From Paractinoplanes polyasparticus (GTDB lineage: Bacteria > Actinomycetota > Actinomycetes > Mycobacteriales > Micromonosporaceae), in the NCBI RefSeq assembly GCF_019710575.1, contig NZ_JAHWFK010000006.1, positions 1 through 64,000 of the forward strand: a stretch of DNA of 64,000 nt, read 5' to 3'. How positions within the stretch are numbered: the stretch's first letter is position 1; the number at the start of each line of letters is the position of its first letter. The notes under the pieces were generated by a model, which was not told where the DNA came from, did no database searches, and was given only the letters and a program-made list of their open reading frames with translations. Made by a program: the position numbers and the translations under genes. Below, in pieces: positions 7,788 through 15,532 of this stretch.

Positions 7788-8711
7788 GTGACCTTGATGA
7801 CCTCGAACGCGCACGAGTCCGGCCGTCGGGCGGTGAAGGCCGTCATTCCGGCGGCCGGCCTGGCGACCCGGTTCCTGCCGGCCACCAAGGCCGTGCCCAA
7901 GGAGCTGCTGCCGGTCGTCGACCGGCCCGTGCTGCAGTACATCGTCGAGGAAGCAGCCGCCGCCGGCATCACCGACGTCCTGCTGGTCACCGGTCGCGGC
8001 AAGACCTCGATGGTCGACCACTTCGACCGCCGGCCCGACGTCGAGGACAGGCTCGAGAAGAAGGGCGACCTCGAGCGGCTCGCCGCTGTCCGGCGCACCA
8101 GCGAGCTGGCCGACATCTACACGGTCCGCCAGGGCGAGGCGCTCGGCCTCGGCCACGCGGTCGGCACCGCCGCCTCGCACGTCGGCGACCAGCCCTTCGC
8201 CGTGCTGCTGGGCGACGAGTTCGTCGAACAGGACAAGCCGCTCCTGCCCGACATGATCGACCTCCAGGCCCGTACGGGCGGAATTGTGCTCGCCCTCGGC
8301 GAGGTGAAGCCGGAGGAGACGTCGCGCTACGGCATCGCCTCGGTCGAGGCGTCCGACCTGGGCGACGACGCCGTCAAGGTCACCGGGCTGGTCGAGAAGC
8401 CGTCGCCCGAGGAAGCGCCGAGCAACCTGGCCGTCCTGGGCCGGTACATCCTGCCCGCGAGCATCTTCGAGGCCATCGCGAACACCAAGCCCGGCAGCGG
8501 CGGCGAGATCCAGCTGACCGACGCGATGGCGCAGCTGCTCGCCGACGGCGTCCCGGTGCACGCCATCGTCTACCGTGGCCACCGCTACGACACCGGCATG
8601 CCGCTGGGCTACCTGCAGACGGTCGTCATGCTGGCGTCCAAGCGGGACGACCTGGGCGAGGAGTTCCGGAGCTGGCTGGCCGAGTTCGTCGCCGGCGGTG
8701 CGAAGGGATGA
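7788..8711 (+). CDS. galU: UTP-glucose-1-phosphate uridylyltransferase
   Basis: Enzyme of 307 aa making UDP-glucose from UTP and glucose-1-phosphate, the entry point to many cell-envelope sugars and the substrate pool for GalE in this window. The nucleotide-binding motif AAGLATRFLPATKAVPKELL is at residues 21-40, and LGDEFVEQDKP and VEKPSPEEAPSN match the family. GTG start (MTLMTSNAH) with AAGG 4 nt upstream. The ATG three codons later is an alternative. It overlaps the next gene by ATGA, so the two are translationally coupled. Confidence 0.95.
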   Translation: MTLMTSNAHESGRRAVKAVIPAAGLATRFLPATKAVPKELLPVVDRPVLQYIVEEAAAAGITDVLLVTGRGKTSMVDHFDRRPDVEDRLEKKGDLERLAAVRRTSELADIYTVRQGEALGLGHAVGTAASHVGDQPFAVLLGDEFVEQDKPLLPDMIDLQARTGGIVLALGEVKPEETSRYGIASVEASDLGDDAVKVTGLVEKPSPEEAPSNLAVLGRYILPASIFEAIANTKPGSGGEIQLTDAMAQLLADGVPVHAIVYRGHRYDTGMPLGYLQTVVMLASKRDDLGEEFRSWLAEFVAGGAKG

Positions 8712-10015
8712 CGGCCACGGCCGATGCCGAGGCGGCCGCCAACGAGCTGAAGCCTCTCGCCGAATACCTGGGCAGCGTGCTGCGCAGGCTACGGGCGCTG
8801 CCTCCGCTCGACCTCGACCTGACCCAGGCCCACGGCAACGTGCTGGCCAACGACGTGCTGGCGCCACACCCCTTCCCGGCCTTCGACCAGGCCGCGATCG
8901 ACGGGTACGCGGCCCGGTGGGAAGACCTCTCCGGAGCGGGACGGGTGGGATCCCACCCTTCCTTCGGGCGGTTCGAGGGCGGCCGGCCGGTGCGGCTCAA
9001 CGTCGTGGGCGACCTCGGCGCGGCCAGCTGGCGGCCGGTGCGGCTCAACCCCGGCACGTGTTTCTCGGTGGCCGCGGGCGCGCCGCTGCCGATCGGCGCC
9101 GACGTGGTCGTGCCCGTGCACTGGACCGACCAGGGCATGGCCGCGGTCGAGATCCTGCACGCGCCGAAGCGGGGTTCCGGCGTACGCCGGGCCGGTGACG
9201 AGATAGCGGCGGGGCAGGTTCTGGCGCCCGCCGGGGCCTACGTCACGCCGCCGATGGTGGCCACCTTCGCCGCCTCGGGCATCGGGCACGTCGTCGTGCG
9301 GCCCAGCCCGCGCGTCGTGGTCGTGGCCACCGGCGACGAACTGGTCGACGTGGGCCGGCCCAGCCAGCCCGGCCAGGTCGTCGACGCCAACTCGCACGCG
9401 CTCACCGCGGCCGCGGTCGAGGCAGGCGCCCTGGCGTACCGGATCGGCATCTGCGACGACGACCCGGAAGGCCTGCGTGGCCTGCTGGAAGACCAGACCC
9501 TCCGGGCCGACCTGATCATCACCACCGGCGGCACCGGCACCGGCCCGGGCGACATGCTGCGGCGGGTGCTCTCGCGCCGCGATCCGGGCCGGGGCGCCGT
9601 CGAGTTCACCGACGTCGCGCTCTGCCCGGGCGCCACGCTGGGCTTCGGTACGGTCGGCGGCGAAGAAGTGCCGGTCGTGTGCCTGCCCGGCGAGCCCGGG
9701 GCCGCGCTGATCGGCTTCGAGGTGCTGGCCCGCCCGGTCATCCAGTTGCTGGCCGGGGCCGAACCGGTGTTCCGGCCCAGCGTGAAGGCCCATCTGCTCG
9801 AGACTGTGTCGTCCCCCGGCGGGCTGCGCGAATTCCGCCCGGCCCACGTGGCGGAGCGGCGCGGCGGCGGACATACGGTGCAACCGCTGGCCGGCGGGCC
9901 GTACACTCTCTCCGGCCTGGCCGAGGCCAACGGACTGCTGGTGCTCGGCGAGCGGGTCACCACGGCGGCCGCCGGCTCGACCGTGGATGTTCTGCTTCTC
10001 AACCGGAGGCGATAG
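8708..10015 (+). CDS. glp: Gephyrin-like protein Glp / MoeA family
   Basis: Protein of 435 aa with the full MoeA/gephyrin-E architecture: DQAAIDGYA near residue 60, the MPT-binding signature TTGGTGTGPGDM around 274-285, VVVATGDELV, and LPGEPGAALIGFE near 325. By sequence alone it would be called molybdopterin molybdenumtransferase. However, in the conserved order galU-moeA1-rimJ-membrane protein the Corynebacterium homologue (Glp) is a division protein that binds FtsZ and a membrane receptor (GlpR). No other molybdenum-cofactor gene is present here, which favours the division role. It may keep both. Coupled to galU by ATGA and followed directly by rimJ. Confidence 0.88.
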   Translation: MTATADAEAAANELKPLAEYLGSVLRRLRALPPLDLDLTQAHGNVLANDVLAPHPFPAFDQAAIDGYAARWEDLSGAGRVGSHPSFGRFEGGRPVRLNVVGDLGAASWRPVRLNPGTCFSVAAGAPLPIGADVVVPVHWTDQGMAAVEILHAPKRGSGVRRAGDEIAAGQVLAPAGAYVTPPMVATFAASGIGHVVVRPSPRVVVVATGDELVDVGRPSQPGQVVDANSHALTAAAVEAGALAYRIGICDDDPEGLRGLLEDQTLRADLIITTGGTGTGPGDMLRRVLSRRDPGRGAVEFTDVALCPGATLGFGTVGGEEVPVVCLPGEPGAALIGFEVLARPVIQLLAGAEPVFRPSVKAHLLETVSSPGGLREFRPAHVAERRGGGHTVQPLAGGPYTLSGLAEANGLLVLGERVTTAAAGSTVDVLLLNRRR

Positions 10016-10633
10016 ATGCTGGGGTCCACGCCCGGGTGGCCCGCCGTGTTGGCGGACGGCCCGGTGGTGTTGCGGCCCTACAAGCGAAGCGACGGCCGGG
10101 CCTGGTCCGACGTGCGCATCGCCAACCAGAAGTGGCTCGCCCCCTGGGAATCGGCTCCGCCCGGCCCCTGGTCCGAGATGAACTCGACACGTGCGTACGG
10201 CTACGTCTACCAGGACATGCGCCGGTCTGCCCGCCGAGGCGAGAGCATGCCGTTCGCGGTCCTTTTCCAGGACCGGCTGGTTGGCCACCTCAACCTCGGC
10301 AACATCGTGCGAAGAGCCTTCAGTTCCGCGTACGCCGGATACTGGGTCGACCATCGTGTCGCCGGCCAGGGCGTGATCCCCACCGCGCTCGCGCTCGCCG
10401 TCGACCATGCCTTCGGGCCGGGCGGCCTGCACCGCATCGAAGTCAACATCCGGCCCGAGAACAGGCCGTCCCGCCGCGTGGTCGAGAAGCTCGGCTTCCG
10501 CGAAGAGGCGTACCACCAGCGCTACATGCACATCGACGGCACCTGGCGTGATCACCTTGGATATGCCCTGACCAGCGAGGAGGTCGCCGCCGAAGGCGGC
10601 CTGATGGCACGGTGGCGGCGCGTGCGGGCCTGA
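10016..10633 (+). CDS. rimJ: RimJ/RimL-type GNAT N-acetyltransferase
   Basis: A 205-aa GNAT acetyltransferase of the RimJ class (ribosomal-protein alanine N-acetyltransferases). Visible features are the N-terminal GPVVLRPYKRSDG, the acetyl-CoA loop region VDHRVAGQGVIPTALALAV (residues 115-133) and the C-terminal EVNIRPENRPSRRVVEKLGF. The start codon is adjacent to the stop of glp, with GGAGG upstream. The protein substrate is uncertain: retention between glp and sepX in many actinobacteria may mean it acts on a division protein, but that is speculation. Confidence 0.88.
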   Translation: MLGSTPGWPAVLADGPVVLRPYKRSDGRAWSDVRIANQKWLAPWESAPPGPWSEMNSTRAYGYVYQDMRRSARRGESMPFAVLFQDRLVGHLNLGNIVRRAFSSAYAGYWVDHRVAGQGVIPTALALAVDHAFGPGGLHRIEVNIRPENRPSRRVVEKLGFREEAYHQRYMHIDGTWRDHLGYALTSEEVAAEGGLMARWRRVRA

Positions 10634-10728
10634 CCCGCGTGTGCCTATTGATCCTTACGCCCGACACGCCCGGCGCGTCGAGCGTGTTTCCGCAGCTCGC
10701 GCCCGTAGCCTCGGGGAGATTGGGTCTT

Positions 10729-10763
10729 GCGGTCCGCCACCGGAGACGTGTATGGCGGACCGC
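10729..10763. terminator. Stem-loop between rimJ and sepX
   Basis: GCGGTCCGCCA (10729-10739) is a perfect inverted repeat of TGGCGGACCGC (10753-10763) with a 13-nt loop. It lies 95 nt after rimJ and 24 nt before the sepX start. It could be a partial terminator, or an attenuator controlling sepX relative to galU-glp-rimJ. Confidence 0.5.
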
Positions 10764-10787
10764 CCGTAGCTGACGGGAGGGGTGAGG

Positions 10788-11516
10788 GTGCCGACCTCGG
10801 TGCTCCTCGCCGTCCTCGCCGCGGCCGGACTGCTCGCCCTCGCGCCGGCGCTCGTTCGCCGGTACGACGCCACCGAGCGGCTCGCCGCGGAGCGGGCGTC
10901 GTCCACGGCGAGGGTGCTACAGCGCCGGCGCCGTCACCGCACCGTGCCCGGACGCCGACCGATCAACCCCGGACGCCTGGTCACGGTTACGGTCCCGGCC
11001 GTTCCGGAAAAGCCTCAGCGCCGGCTGCGCCTGGTGACGCCGGGCCGCCGCCCGATCCGCCGCACGCCCCCACGGCGGCACACCCCGGCGGTCGTCCGCC
11101 GTCGCCGTGTCTTCGCGGCCCTGCTGCTGCTCAACGTGATCGAGCTGATCGGCGTGGCCGCGGTCGGCCCCGGCTTCTGGATCGGCTTCGCGGTCACCGG
11201 GATGCTGCTCGCCTTCGACCTGGTGCACCTGCGCAACCGTGCCCTGGCCGACCGCCGGCGGCGCCGCGTCGAGGCCCGGGAGGCTGCGTGGCTGGCGGCC
11301 CAGCAGGCGATGGTCCGCCGGGAACAGGCCCGCCGGGCGCGGGACCGCCGCGAGAAGCAGAAGCAGCTGGCCGCCCAGCGGGAGGCGGCCCGGCGTACGG
11401 CCATGGGCCTCGACCGCGACGAGCCGCCGGCCGCCGCGCCGTCGGTCCACTACCGCCGGGTGGGCGGCCTGCGAGGCCGCGCCTACGAAGCGGGCGGCCG
11501 ACACCACACCGCATAG
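10788..11516 (+). CDS. sepX: SepX/GlpR-like divisome membrane protein
   Basis: Protein of 242 aa: one N-terminal membrane helix (4-23), a basic proline/arginine-rich cytoplasmic region (24-106), two closely spaced helices (about 108-126 and 128-146), then a strongly basic coiled-coil-like tail (150-205) ending with a Pro/Ala linker. Family assignment rests mainly on position: galU-glp-rimJ-membrane protein matches Rv0993-Rv0996 and the loci of SepX (Streptomyces) and GlpR (Corynebacterium), which recruit Glp and FtsZ to the membrane. I chose the GTG at 10788, with GGGAGG at 7-nt spacing, over one two codons upstream that almost touches that site. The gene is followed by tRNA-Ala. Confidence 0.75.
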   Translation: MPTSVLLAVLAAAGLLALAPALVRRYDATERLAAERASSTARVLQRRRRHRTVPGRRPINPGRLVTVTVPAVPEKPQRRLRLVTPGRRPIRRTPPRRHTPAVVRRRRVFAALLLLNVIELIGVAAVGPGFWIGFAVTGMLLAFDLVHLRNRALADRRRRRVEAREAAWLAAQQAMVRREQARRARDRREKQKQLAAQREAARRTAMGLDRDEPPAAAPSVHYRRVGGLRGRAYEAGGRHHTA

Positions 11517-11595
11517 GTGGGGTCGGTTCGCGGCAGCGGCGCGCGACCTGTTAGCCTTCTTGCGGTTCCACGGACTGCGGTCCGAGGGCTGGTAA

Positions 11596-11669
11596 GGGGC
11601 TGTGGCGCAGTCTGGTAGCGCACCTCGTTCGCATCGAGGGGGTCTGGGGTTCAAATCCCCACAGCTCCA
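11596..11669 (+). tRNA. tRNA-Ala (anticodon CGC)
   Basis: 74 nt folding as a cloverleaf. Acceptor GGGGCTG pairs with CAGCTCC, including the G3-U70 wobble that identifies alanine tRNA. The D-arm is GCGC/GCGC, the anticodon stem CCTCG/CGAGG holds loop TTCGCAT (anticodon CGC), and the T-arm is TGGGG-TTCAAAT-CCCCA. The discriminator is A and CCA is not encoded. Confidence 0.97.
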
Positions 11670-11680
11670 CGAGTTTTGGT

Positions 11681-11713
11681 GCCTCGTGTCCGCAAAAAGC
11701 GCGGACACGGGGC
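11681..11713 (+). terminator. Strong terminator of tRNA-Ala
   Basis: GCCTCGTGTCCGC (11681-11693) pairs over 13 positions (one G-U) with GCGGACACGGGGC (11701-11713), with loop AAAAAGC. It lies 11 nt after the tRNA. Confidence 0.85.
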
Positions 11714-11728
11714 ACTCGTCATATCTGC

Positions 11729-11749
11729 TCCGGGGGCCGAGCCCCCGGA
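11729..11749. repeat. Perfect 9-bp palindrome, REP-like
   Basis: TCCGGGGGC-CGA-GCCCCCGGA, a perfect stem with a 3-nt loop. Palindromes of this G/C-block type recur in intergenic DNA of related actinomycetes. Only this copy is in the window. It may also act as a second terminator. Confidence 0.5.
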
Positions 11750-11850
11750 AACCCTGCGGTGTCGTGGTTCAGCTTGGCGTGGTGGTTCCGCTGGGGTGGT
11801 TCCGCCGACTACTTCTTGGCGCCTGACGACACCATCGCCGCTGCTGGGAT

Positions 11851-12063
11851 GTGGACCAGGTGATCGTCGCGGTCACCGACACCCTGCGGGACGCCTTGGC
11901 CGATGCCGCGCCCGCCACGCTCGATGCCGCTGCCCTACGTCTGACCAGTACCGAGGAGCTGGCCGGGCTGGATCCTGCGGGCATTGCCGACTTCCTTGTC
12001 CGCTTGGCTGGTCCGGCCCGGCGAGCCAACGGGTGGCATCTCTACTGCTACTGGGCGCTGTAG
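11851..12063 (+). CDS. Small hypothetical protein (70 aa)
   Basis: A GTG-started frame of 70 aa with clearly GC-biased third positions and an ordinary amphipathic composition (VTDTLRDALADAAPATLDAA at residues 7-26), ending HLYCYWAL. No membrane helix, signal peptide or known motif. The ribosome binding site is weak. It stands alone between tRNA-Ala and a convergent secreted-protein gene. It might be a real small gene or a remnant of something inserted at the tRNA. Confidence 0.4.
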   Translation: MDQVIVAVTDTLRDALADAAPATLDAAALRLTSTEELAGLDPAGIADFLVRLAGPARRANGWHLYCYWAL

Positions 12064-12091
12064 GGACCGCTTCGACTGATCTGACCTGGTC

Positions 12092-12670
12092 TCAGGCGGG
12101 GGTGGCTGCGCTCTTGGGGCAGAGGATTGCCAGGCAGGTGTCTACCTTGACGTCGTCGATCACCGGGCCGTGGCCGGCGGGGGTGGTGGTGCTGGCGAAC
12201 TCCAGGCGCAGGCTTGTGCTCTTGGCCAGGACGTACGCCTGGTGGCGGGTGTAGCCCATGTTGTTGCGCGACTTGCCGGTGGTGTCGAACGACAACCGCT
12301 GCACGATCCTGTTGTTGACGCGCACCTCGCCGGTCTTGATCGCGGGGGCGCCCACGTAGTTGCCGGCCAGGGCGTACGAGATGCGGTAGGTCAGCAGCGG
12401 GGTGGATCTGAACGTGCGGGCAACCGTGCCCGGGGCGGCCCCGTCGAGCTCGAGGGACTGGCGGCCCTGGGCGGCGCTCCACAGGTCGGTCGTGGTCAGG
12501 TCGACGTCGCCGCTGGTCACGGTCCACGCGCCGAACTGGTGGCCGGCGGTCAGGCGCTGGTAGCTGTGCGGAACGGGCGGCTGCTCGAAACCGTCGGTGA
12601 GGACGGGTGCGGCCGCGGTGGCCGAGACTCCGATCGTCACGGCCGCGGCGGTTCGCAGGATCGCTCGCAT
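12092..12670 (-). CDS. Secreted DUF642-like (choice-of-anchor C) protein
   Basis: A 192-aa exported protein: signal peptide MRAILRTAAAVTIGVSATAAA, then VLTDGFEQPPVP, an opening typical of DUF642/choice-of-anchor C beta-sandwich domains (NGSFE-like start, QSLELDG in the middle, VIDDVKVD at the end). These domains are thought to bind carbohydrate or cell wall. Two cysteines near the C-terminus (DTCLAILCPKS) could form a disulfide. ATG start with GGAGGTGG upstream. It is downstream of, and on the same strand as, the SDR/aldo-keto pair but separated by 101 bp. Confidence 0.72.
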   Translation of the reverse strand: MRAILRTAAAVTIGVSATAAAPVLTDGFEQPPVPHSYQRLTAGHQFGAWTVTSGDVDLTTTDLWSAAQGRQSLELDGAAPGTVARTFRSTPLLTYRISYALAGNYVGAPAIKTGEVRVNNRIVQRLSFDTTGKSRNNMGYTRHQAYVLAKSTSLRLEFASTTTPAGHGPVIDDVKVDTCLAILCPKSAATPA

Positions 12671-12771
12671 GTCCACCTCCGTCGGATCGCGGGCCGGCCG
12701 GGCGCCGGCGACGACGATCAGGGTACGGAGGAATACCGACAAAACGGGCAACCGGCTCGCCGGGGATCGGG

Positions 12772-13557
12772 TCACCAGATGGTCCAGCCGCCGTCCACTA
12801 TCACGTTGGCGCCGGTGGTGTAGCTGGAGCGCGGCGAGGCCAGGTAGAGCACCGTGGTCGCGATCTCGGCGGGGTCGCCGACGCGGCCCACGGGCGTCTG
12901 CTGGGCCAGGCGGGCCAGCAGGGCCGGGTCGCCGCCCTCGCCGGGGAACGGACCCGGCGTGACGCAGTTGACCCGGATGCCGGCCGGTCCCAGTTCGACC
13001 GCCGCGTAGCGGGTGAGCTGCACCAAGCCGGCCTTCACGGCGCCGTAGTAGGGCGGGTTGCCGGCCTCGGGCCGGTCGTACAGGTGCGGCTTGGGGCTGA
13101 CCACGCCGTACATCGAGGCGACGTTGACGATGGACGGCGACCCGTCGGCCGCTGCCGCCTCGAGCAGGTCGTGGGTGGCGTCGAGCAGGCGCTGGAAGGC
13201 GCCCAGGGCCAGGTCGGCGGCTTCCAGGTAGTCGGCCGTCCGGGATGTGCGCAGCGAACCACCCCGGCCCACGTGCGCGTTGTGCACCAGCACGTCGACC
13301 CGGCCGTGCTCCTCGCGGAGCCGGGCGCCGAGCGCGGCCACGTCGGCGTCGACGGTGACGTCGCACCGGGCCGGACGGCACCTTTCGCCCAGCTTGCCGG
13401 CCAGCTCCTCCAGGCGGCCCTGGTCCCGCCCGACCAGGTAGGTCGTCGCGCCGGCACCGGCCAGGGCCTCGGCCATCACCCGGCCCAGACGGCCGGTCGC
13501 GCCGGTCACCACGGCCACCCGCCCGCGCAGGCCGAAGAGGTCGTCCAACGTCGTCAC
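12772..13557 (-). CDS. Short-chain dehydrogenase/reductase
   Basis: A 261-aa classical SDR oxidoreductase using NAD(P)H. The cofactor loop TGATGRLG is near residue 20, NVASMYG carries the catalytic Ser region, and YYGAVK holds the catalytic Tyr and Lys. The C-terminal AEIATTVLYLASPRSSY and VDGGW are standard. It resembles sugar-modifying SDRs found in surface-glycan clusters, but the substrate is unknown. The GTG at 13557 overlaps the stop of the upstream aldo/keto reductase by 4 nt (GTGA), so the two are translationally coupled. Confidence 0.85.
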   Translation of the reverse strand: MTTLDDLFGLRGRVAVVTGATGRLGRVMAEALAGAGATTYLVGRDQGRLEELAGKLGERCRPARCDVTVDADVAALGARLREEHGRVDVLVHNAHVGRGGSLRTSRTADYLEAADLALGAFQRLLDATHDLLEAAAADGSPSIVNVASMYGVVSPKPHLYDRPEAGNPPYYGAVKAGLVQLTRYAAVELGPAGIRVNCVTPGPFPGEGGDPALLARLAQQTPVGRVGDPAEIATTVLYLASPRSSYTTGANVIVDGGWTIW

Positions 13558-14456
13558 GCGGACCACCGGGCCGGGTCGAGCAGCTCCACCGGCATCTCGG
13601 GCAGCGCGGCCAGGGCCTGCTCCCGTTCCGCGGCGGTCAGCGGTTTGCGGCTGATCAGGTCGGCGTTGCGGCGCAGCTGCTCCTCGGTCTCGGCCCCGAC
13701 CACGAGCGAGGTCACCCAGGGCAGCGACAGCAGGTAGGCCAGGCAGAGGTCCGTACGGTCCTCGCGGCCGAACTCGACGGCCAGCCGGTCGAGGGTGGCG
13801 ACCACCGCGTCGCGCTCCGCGTCGTGCAGGTGCGGCCAGGTCACGTCGCTGCCGGCAGCGAGCAGGCCCTGCAGGTAAGCGCTGCGCACGGTCACCACGA
13901 GGTCGGGTTGCTCGCCGGACAAGGCGGCGAGCCAGCGCTTGTCGAGGATGTTGCAGGGCAGTTGGACGTAGCCGAGATCGGGCAGTTCGAGCACCTGGCG
14001 CAGCTCGTCGGGCGACTGCACCGAGACACCGACCCGGTCGGCCTCCCCGGTGTCCAGGCAGCGGCGCAGGTCCGACCAGCCGGCCGCGGCGTCGGCCGCG
14101 CGGTGCAGCAGGATCGTCAGCGGGCCGGTGAGTCCCAGGGCCTCGCGGCTGGCGGCCAGGCTGTCCCGCACGTCGGCGCCGGGGCCGATCTTGGTGATGA
14201 CGGCCAGGCCGAGGCCGGGCAGCGCGGCCCCGAGGCGGTGCTCGCTGTCGCCGTACGCCCGGGCCGTGTCGACGTGGGTGACGCCGAGCTCGCGGGCCGC
14301 CACCAGCATGCGCGCGGTGGCGTCGTCGTCCGGCATGCCGGTGCGGTTGGCGATGCCGTACGTTCCGCCGAGCTGAGCCGTGCCGAGCACCAGCGCCGAC
14401 TGGCGGTAGGCGCCGCGCGCCCGGACCGGTACGACCGGCCCCGCCTGGTCTTTCAT
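13554..14456 (-). CDS. Aldo/keto reductase family protein
   Basis: A 300-aa AKR-type (beta/alpha)8 protein. Family features are LVLGTAQLGGTYGIANRTG near the start, HVDTARAYGDSEHRLG (catalytic Asp and Tyr), TKIGPG with the Lys, and a C-terminal SLVVGAETEEQLRRN. The form resembles AKRs in nucleotide-sugar and surface-glycan loci, where they reduce keto sugars. ATG at 14456 with GAAGGA at 6-nt spacing. First gene of a two-gene unit with the SDR, divergent from the glycosyltransferase-like gene across 137 bp. Confidence 0.82.
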   Translation of the reverse strand: MKDQAGPVVPVRARGAYRQSALVLGTAQLGGTYGIANRTGMPDDDATARMLVAARELGVTHVDTARAYGDSEHRLGAALPGLGLAVITKIGPGADVRDSLAASREALGLTGPLTILLHRAADAAAGWSDLRRCLDTGEADRVGVSVQSPDELRQVLELPDLGYVQLPCNILDKRWLAALSGEQPDLVVTVRSAYLQGLLAAGSDVTWPHLHDAERDAVVATLDRLAVEFGREDRTDLCLAYLLSLPWVTSLVVGAETEEQLRRNADLISRKPLTAAEREQALAALPEMPVELLDPARWSA

Positions 14457-14593
14457 CAGTCGTCCTTCGCCGGCGGCAACGCCGTTAGTTGATGGTTGAT
14501 CCGAACGGTACAATCGCTCGCCGTACGCCCTGAACGAAGCCGTACGCCCGGAACTGAACGTATCGCCCACCGCTGCGCTGTCTGGATGAGGGT

Positions 14594-15463
14594 ATGCACC
14601 ACGCCAACTACTACTACGGTCACGCTCACCTGCTTGCCCGTTACGCCCAGCTGGACGATTGGATGCACCCGCCGCGCATGCAGGGCTACCTGCAGCACGG
14701 GTGGAACATCGGCGACGGCCTGGCCCCCGGTGTCCCGTTCGTCGACGGCAGCCGCCTGCTGGTCTGGTCCGAGCAGCTGCGGCGCCGGGCCTGGTCGCAG
14801 GGCCGGCGCGACGTCATCGCCATCGGCTCGCCCTTCGCCTATCTGCTCGAGATGGACGAGACCCCGGTCGACGAGTCGAAGCGTGACGGCACGATCTTCT
14901 ACCCCTTCCACGGATGGGAGGGGCAGGAGGTCATGGGTGACCACCAGCGCCTGATCGACGAGCTCAAGGCCCACGAGACCGGCCCGCTGACGGTCTGTCT
15001 GTACTGGAACGAGCACAAGGTCAAGGCGATCCGCCGGCTGTACGAGAAGGCCGGCTTCCGGGTCATCTGCCACGGCTACCGGGGCTTCTGGTGGCGCGAC
15101 CACGACCGTGACTTCCTGGTGCGCCAGCTGGCCGAGCTGCGGCGCCACAAGCGGGTCGTGTCCAACCGCCTGTGCAGCGCGATCTGGTACGGCCTGCTGG
15201 CCGGCGCCCAGGGCGCGGTCTACGGCGACCCGATGGTGCTCGAGAACGCCGACCCCACCTTCGGCGGCGAGCCCCGGCTGCGGCGTCAGTGGCCCGAGGT
15301 CTACGGCTACGACCCCGACCCGATCGCCGCCCGCAAGGTGGCCGAGGTCGAGCTGGGCGCCGACATCCTCTGCACCCCCGAGGAGCTGCGTACCCATCTC
15401 GGCTGGCCGGTCGCGACCCAGCCGCTCAAGCAGTGGCGCAAGGCGGGCTCACTGACCGCCTGA
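14594..15463 (+). CDS. Uncharacterised glycosyltransferase-like protein
   Basis: A 289-aa soluble protein I cannot assign. It opens MHHANYYYGHAHLLARY, continues LQHGWNIGDGLAPGVPF and has VIAIGSPFAYLLEMDE. The C-terminal half (VVSNRLCSAIWYGLLAGAQG, then VYGDPMVLEN) resembles the acceptor-to-donor arrangement of GT-B transferases acting on capsular or sialic-type sugars, where a late G/E-rich loop binds the nucleotide sugar. There is no signal peptide or membrane helix. Genomic context (a divergent AKR-SDR pair) supports a surface-glycan role. The ATG is preceded closely by GAGGG. The function is a guess from shape and neighbours. Confidence 0.6.
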   Translation: MHHANYYYGHAHLLARYAQLDDWMHPPRMQGYLQHGWNIGDGLAPGVPFVDGSRLLVWSEQLRRRAWSQGRRDVIAIGSPFAYLLEMDETPVDESKRDGTIFYPFHGWEGQEVMGDHQRLIDELKAHETGPLTVCLYWNEHKVKAIRRLYEKAGFRVICHGYRGFWWRDHDRDFLVRQLAELRRHKRVVSNRLCSAIWYGLLAGAQGAVYGDPMVLENADPTFGGEPRLRRQWPEVYGYDPDPIAARKVAEVELGADILCTPEELRTHLGWPVATQPLKQWRKAGSLTA

Positions 15464-15532
15464 GCGACCGGGCGAAAAGTCGGTATTGCTACTTTCGTGT
15501 GGTACCTCTGAAGCAGGCCTTCGGAGGTGCCC

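Noticed and set aside
11851-12063. Integrated element at the tRNA-Ala gene
   Set aside because: No integrase or repeated tRNA 3' end is visible downstream, so the 70-aa frame is listed only as a hypothetical gene.
12670-13381. A longer frame extending the DUF642 gene upstream
   Set aside because: The extension is antisense-like Arg/Gly/Pro-rich sequence overlapping the SDR gene. The ATG at 12670 has a good ribosome binding site and begins a signal peptide.
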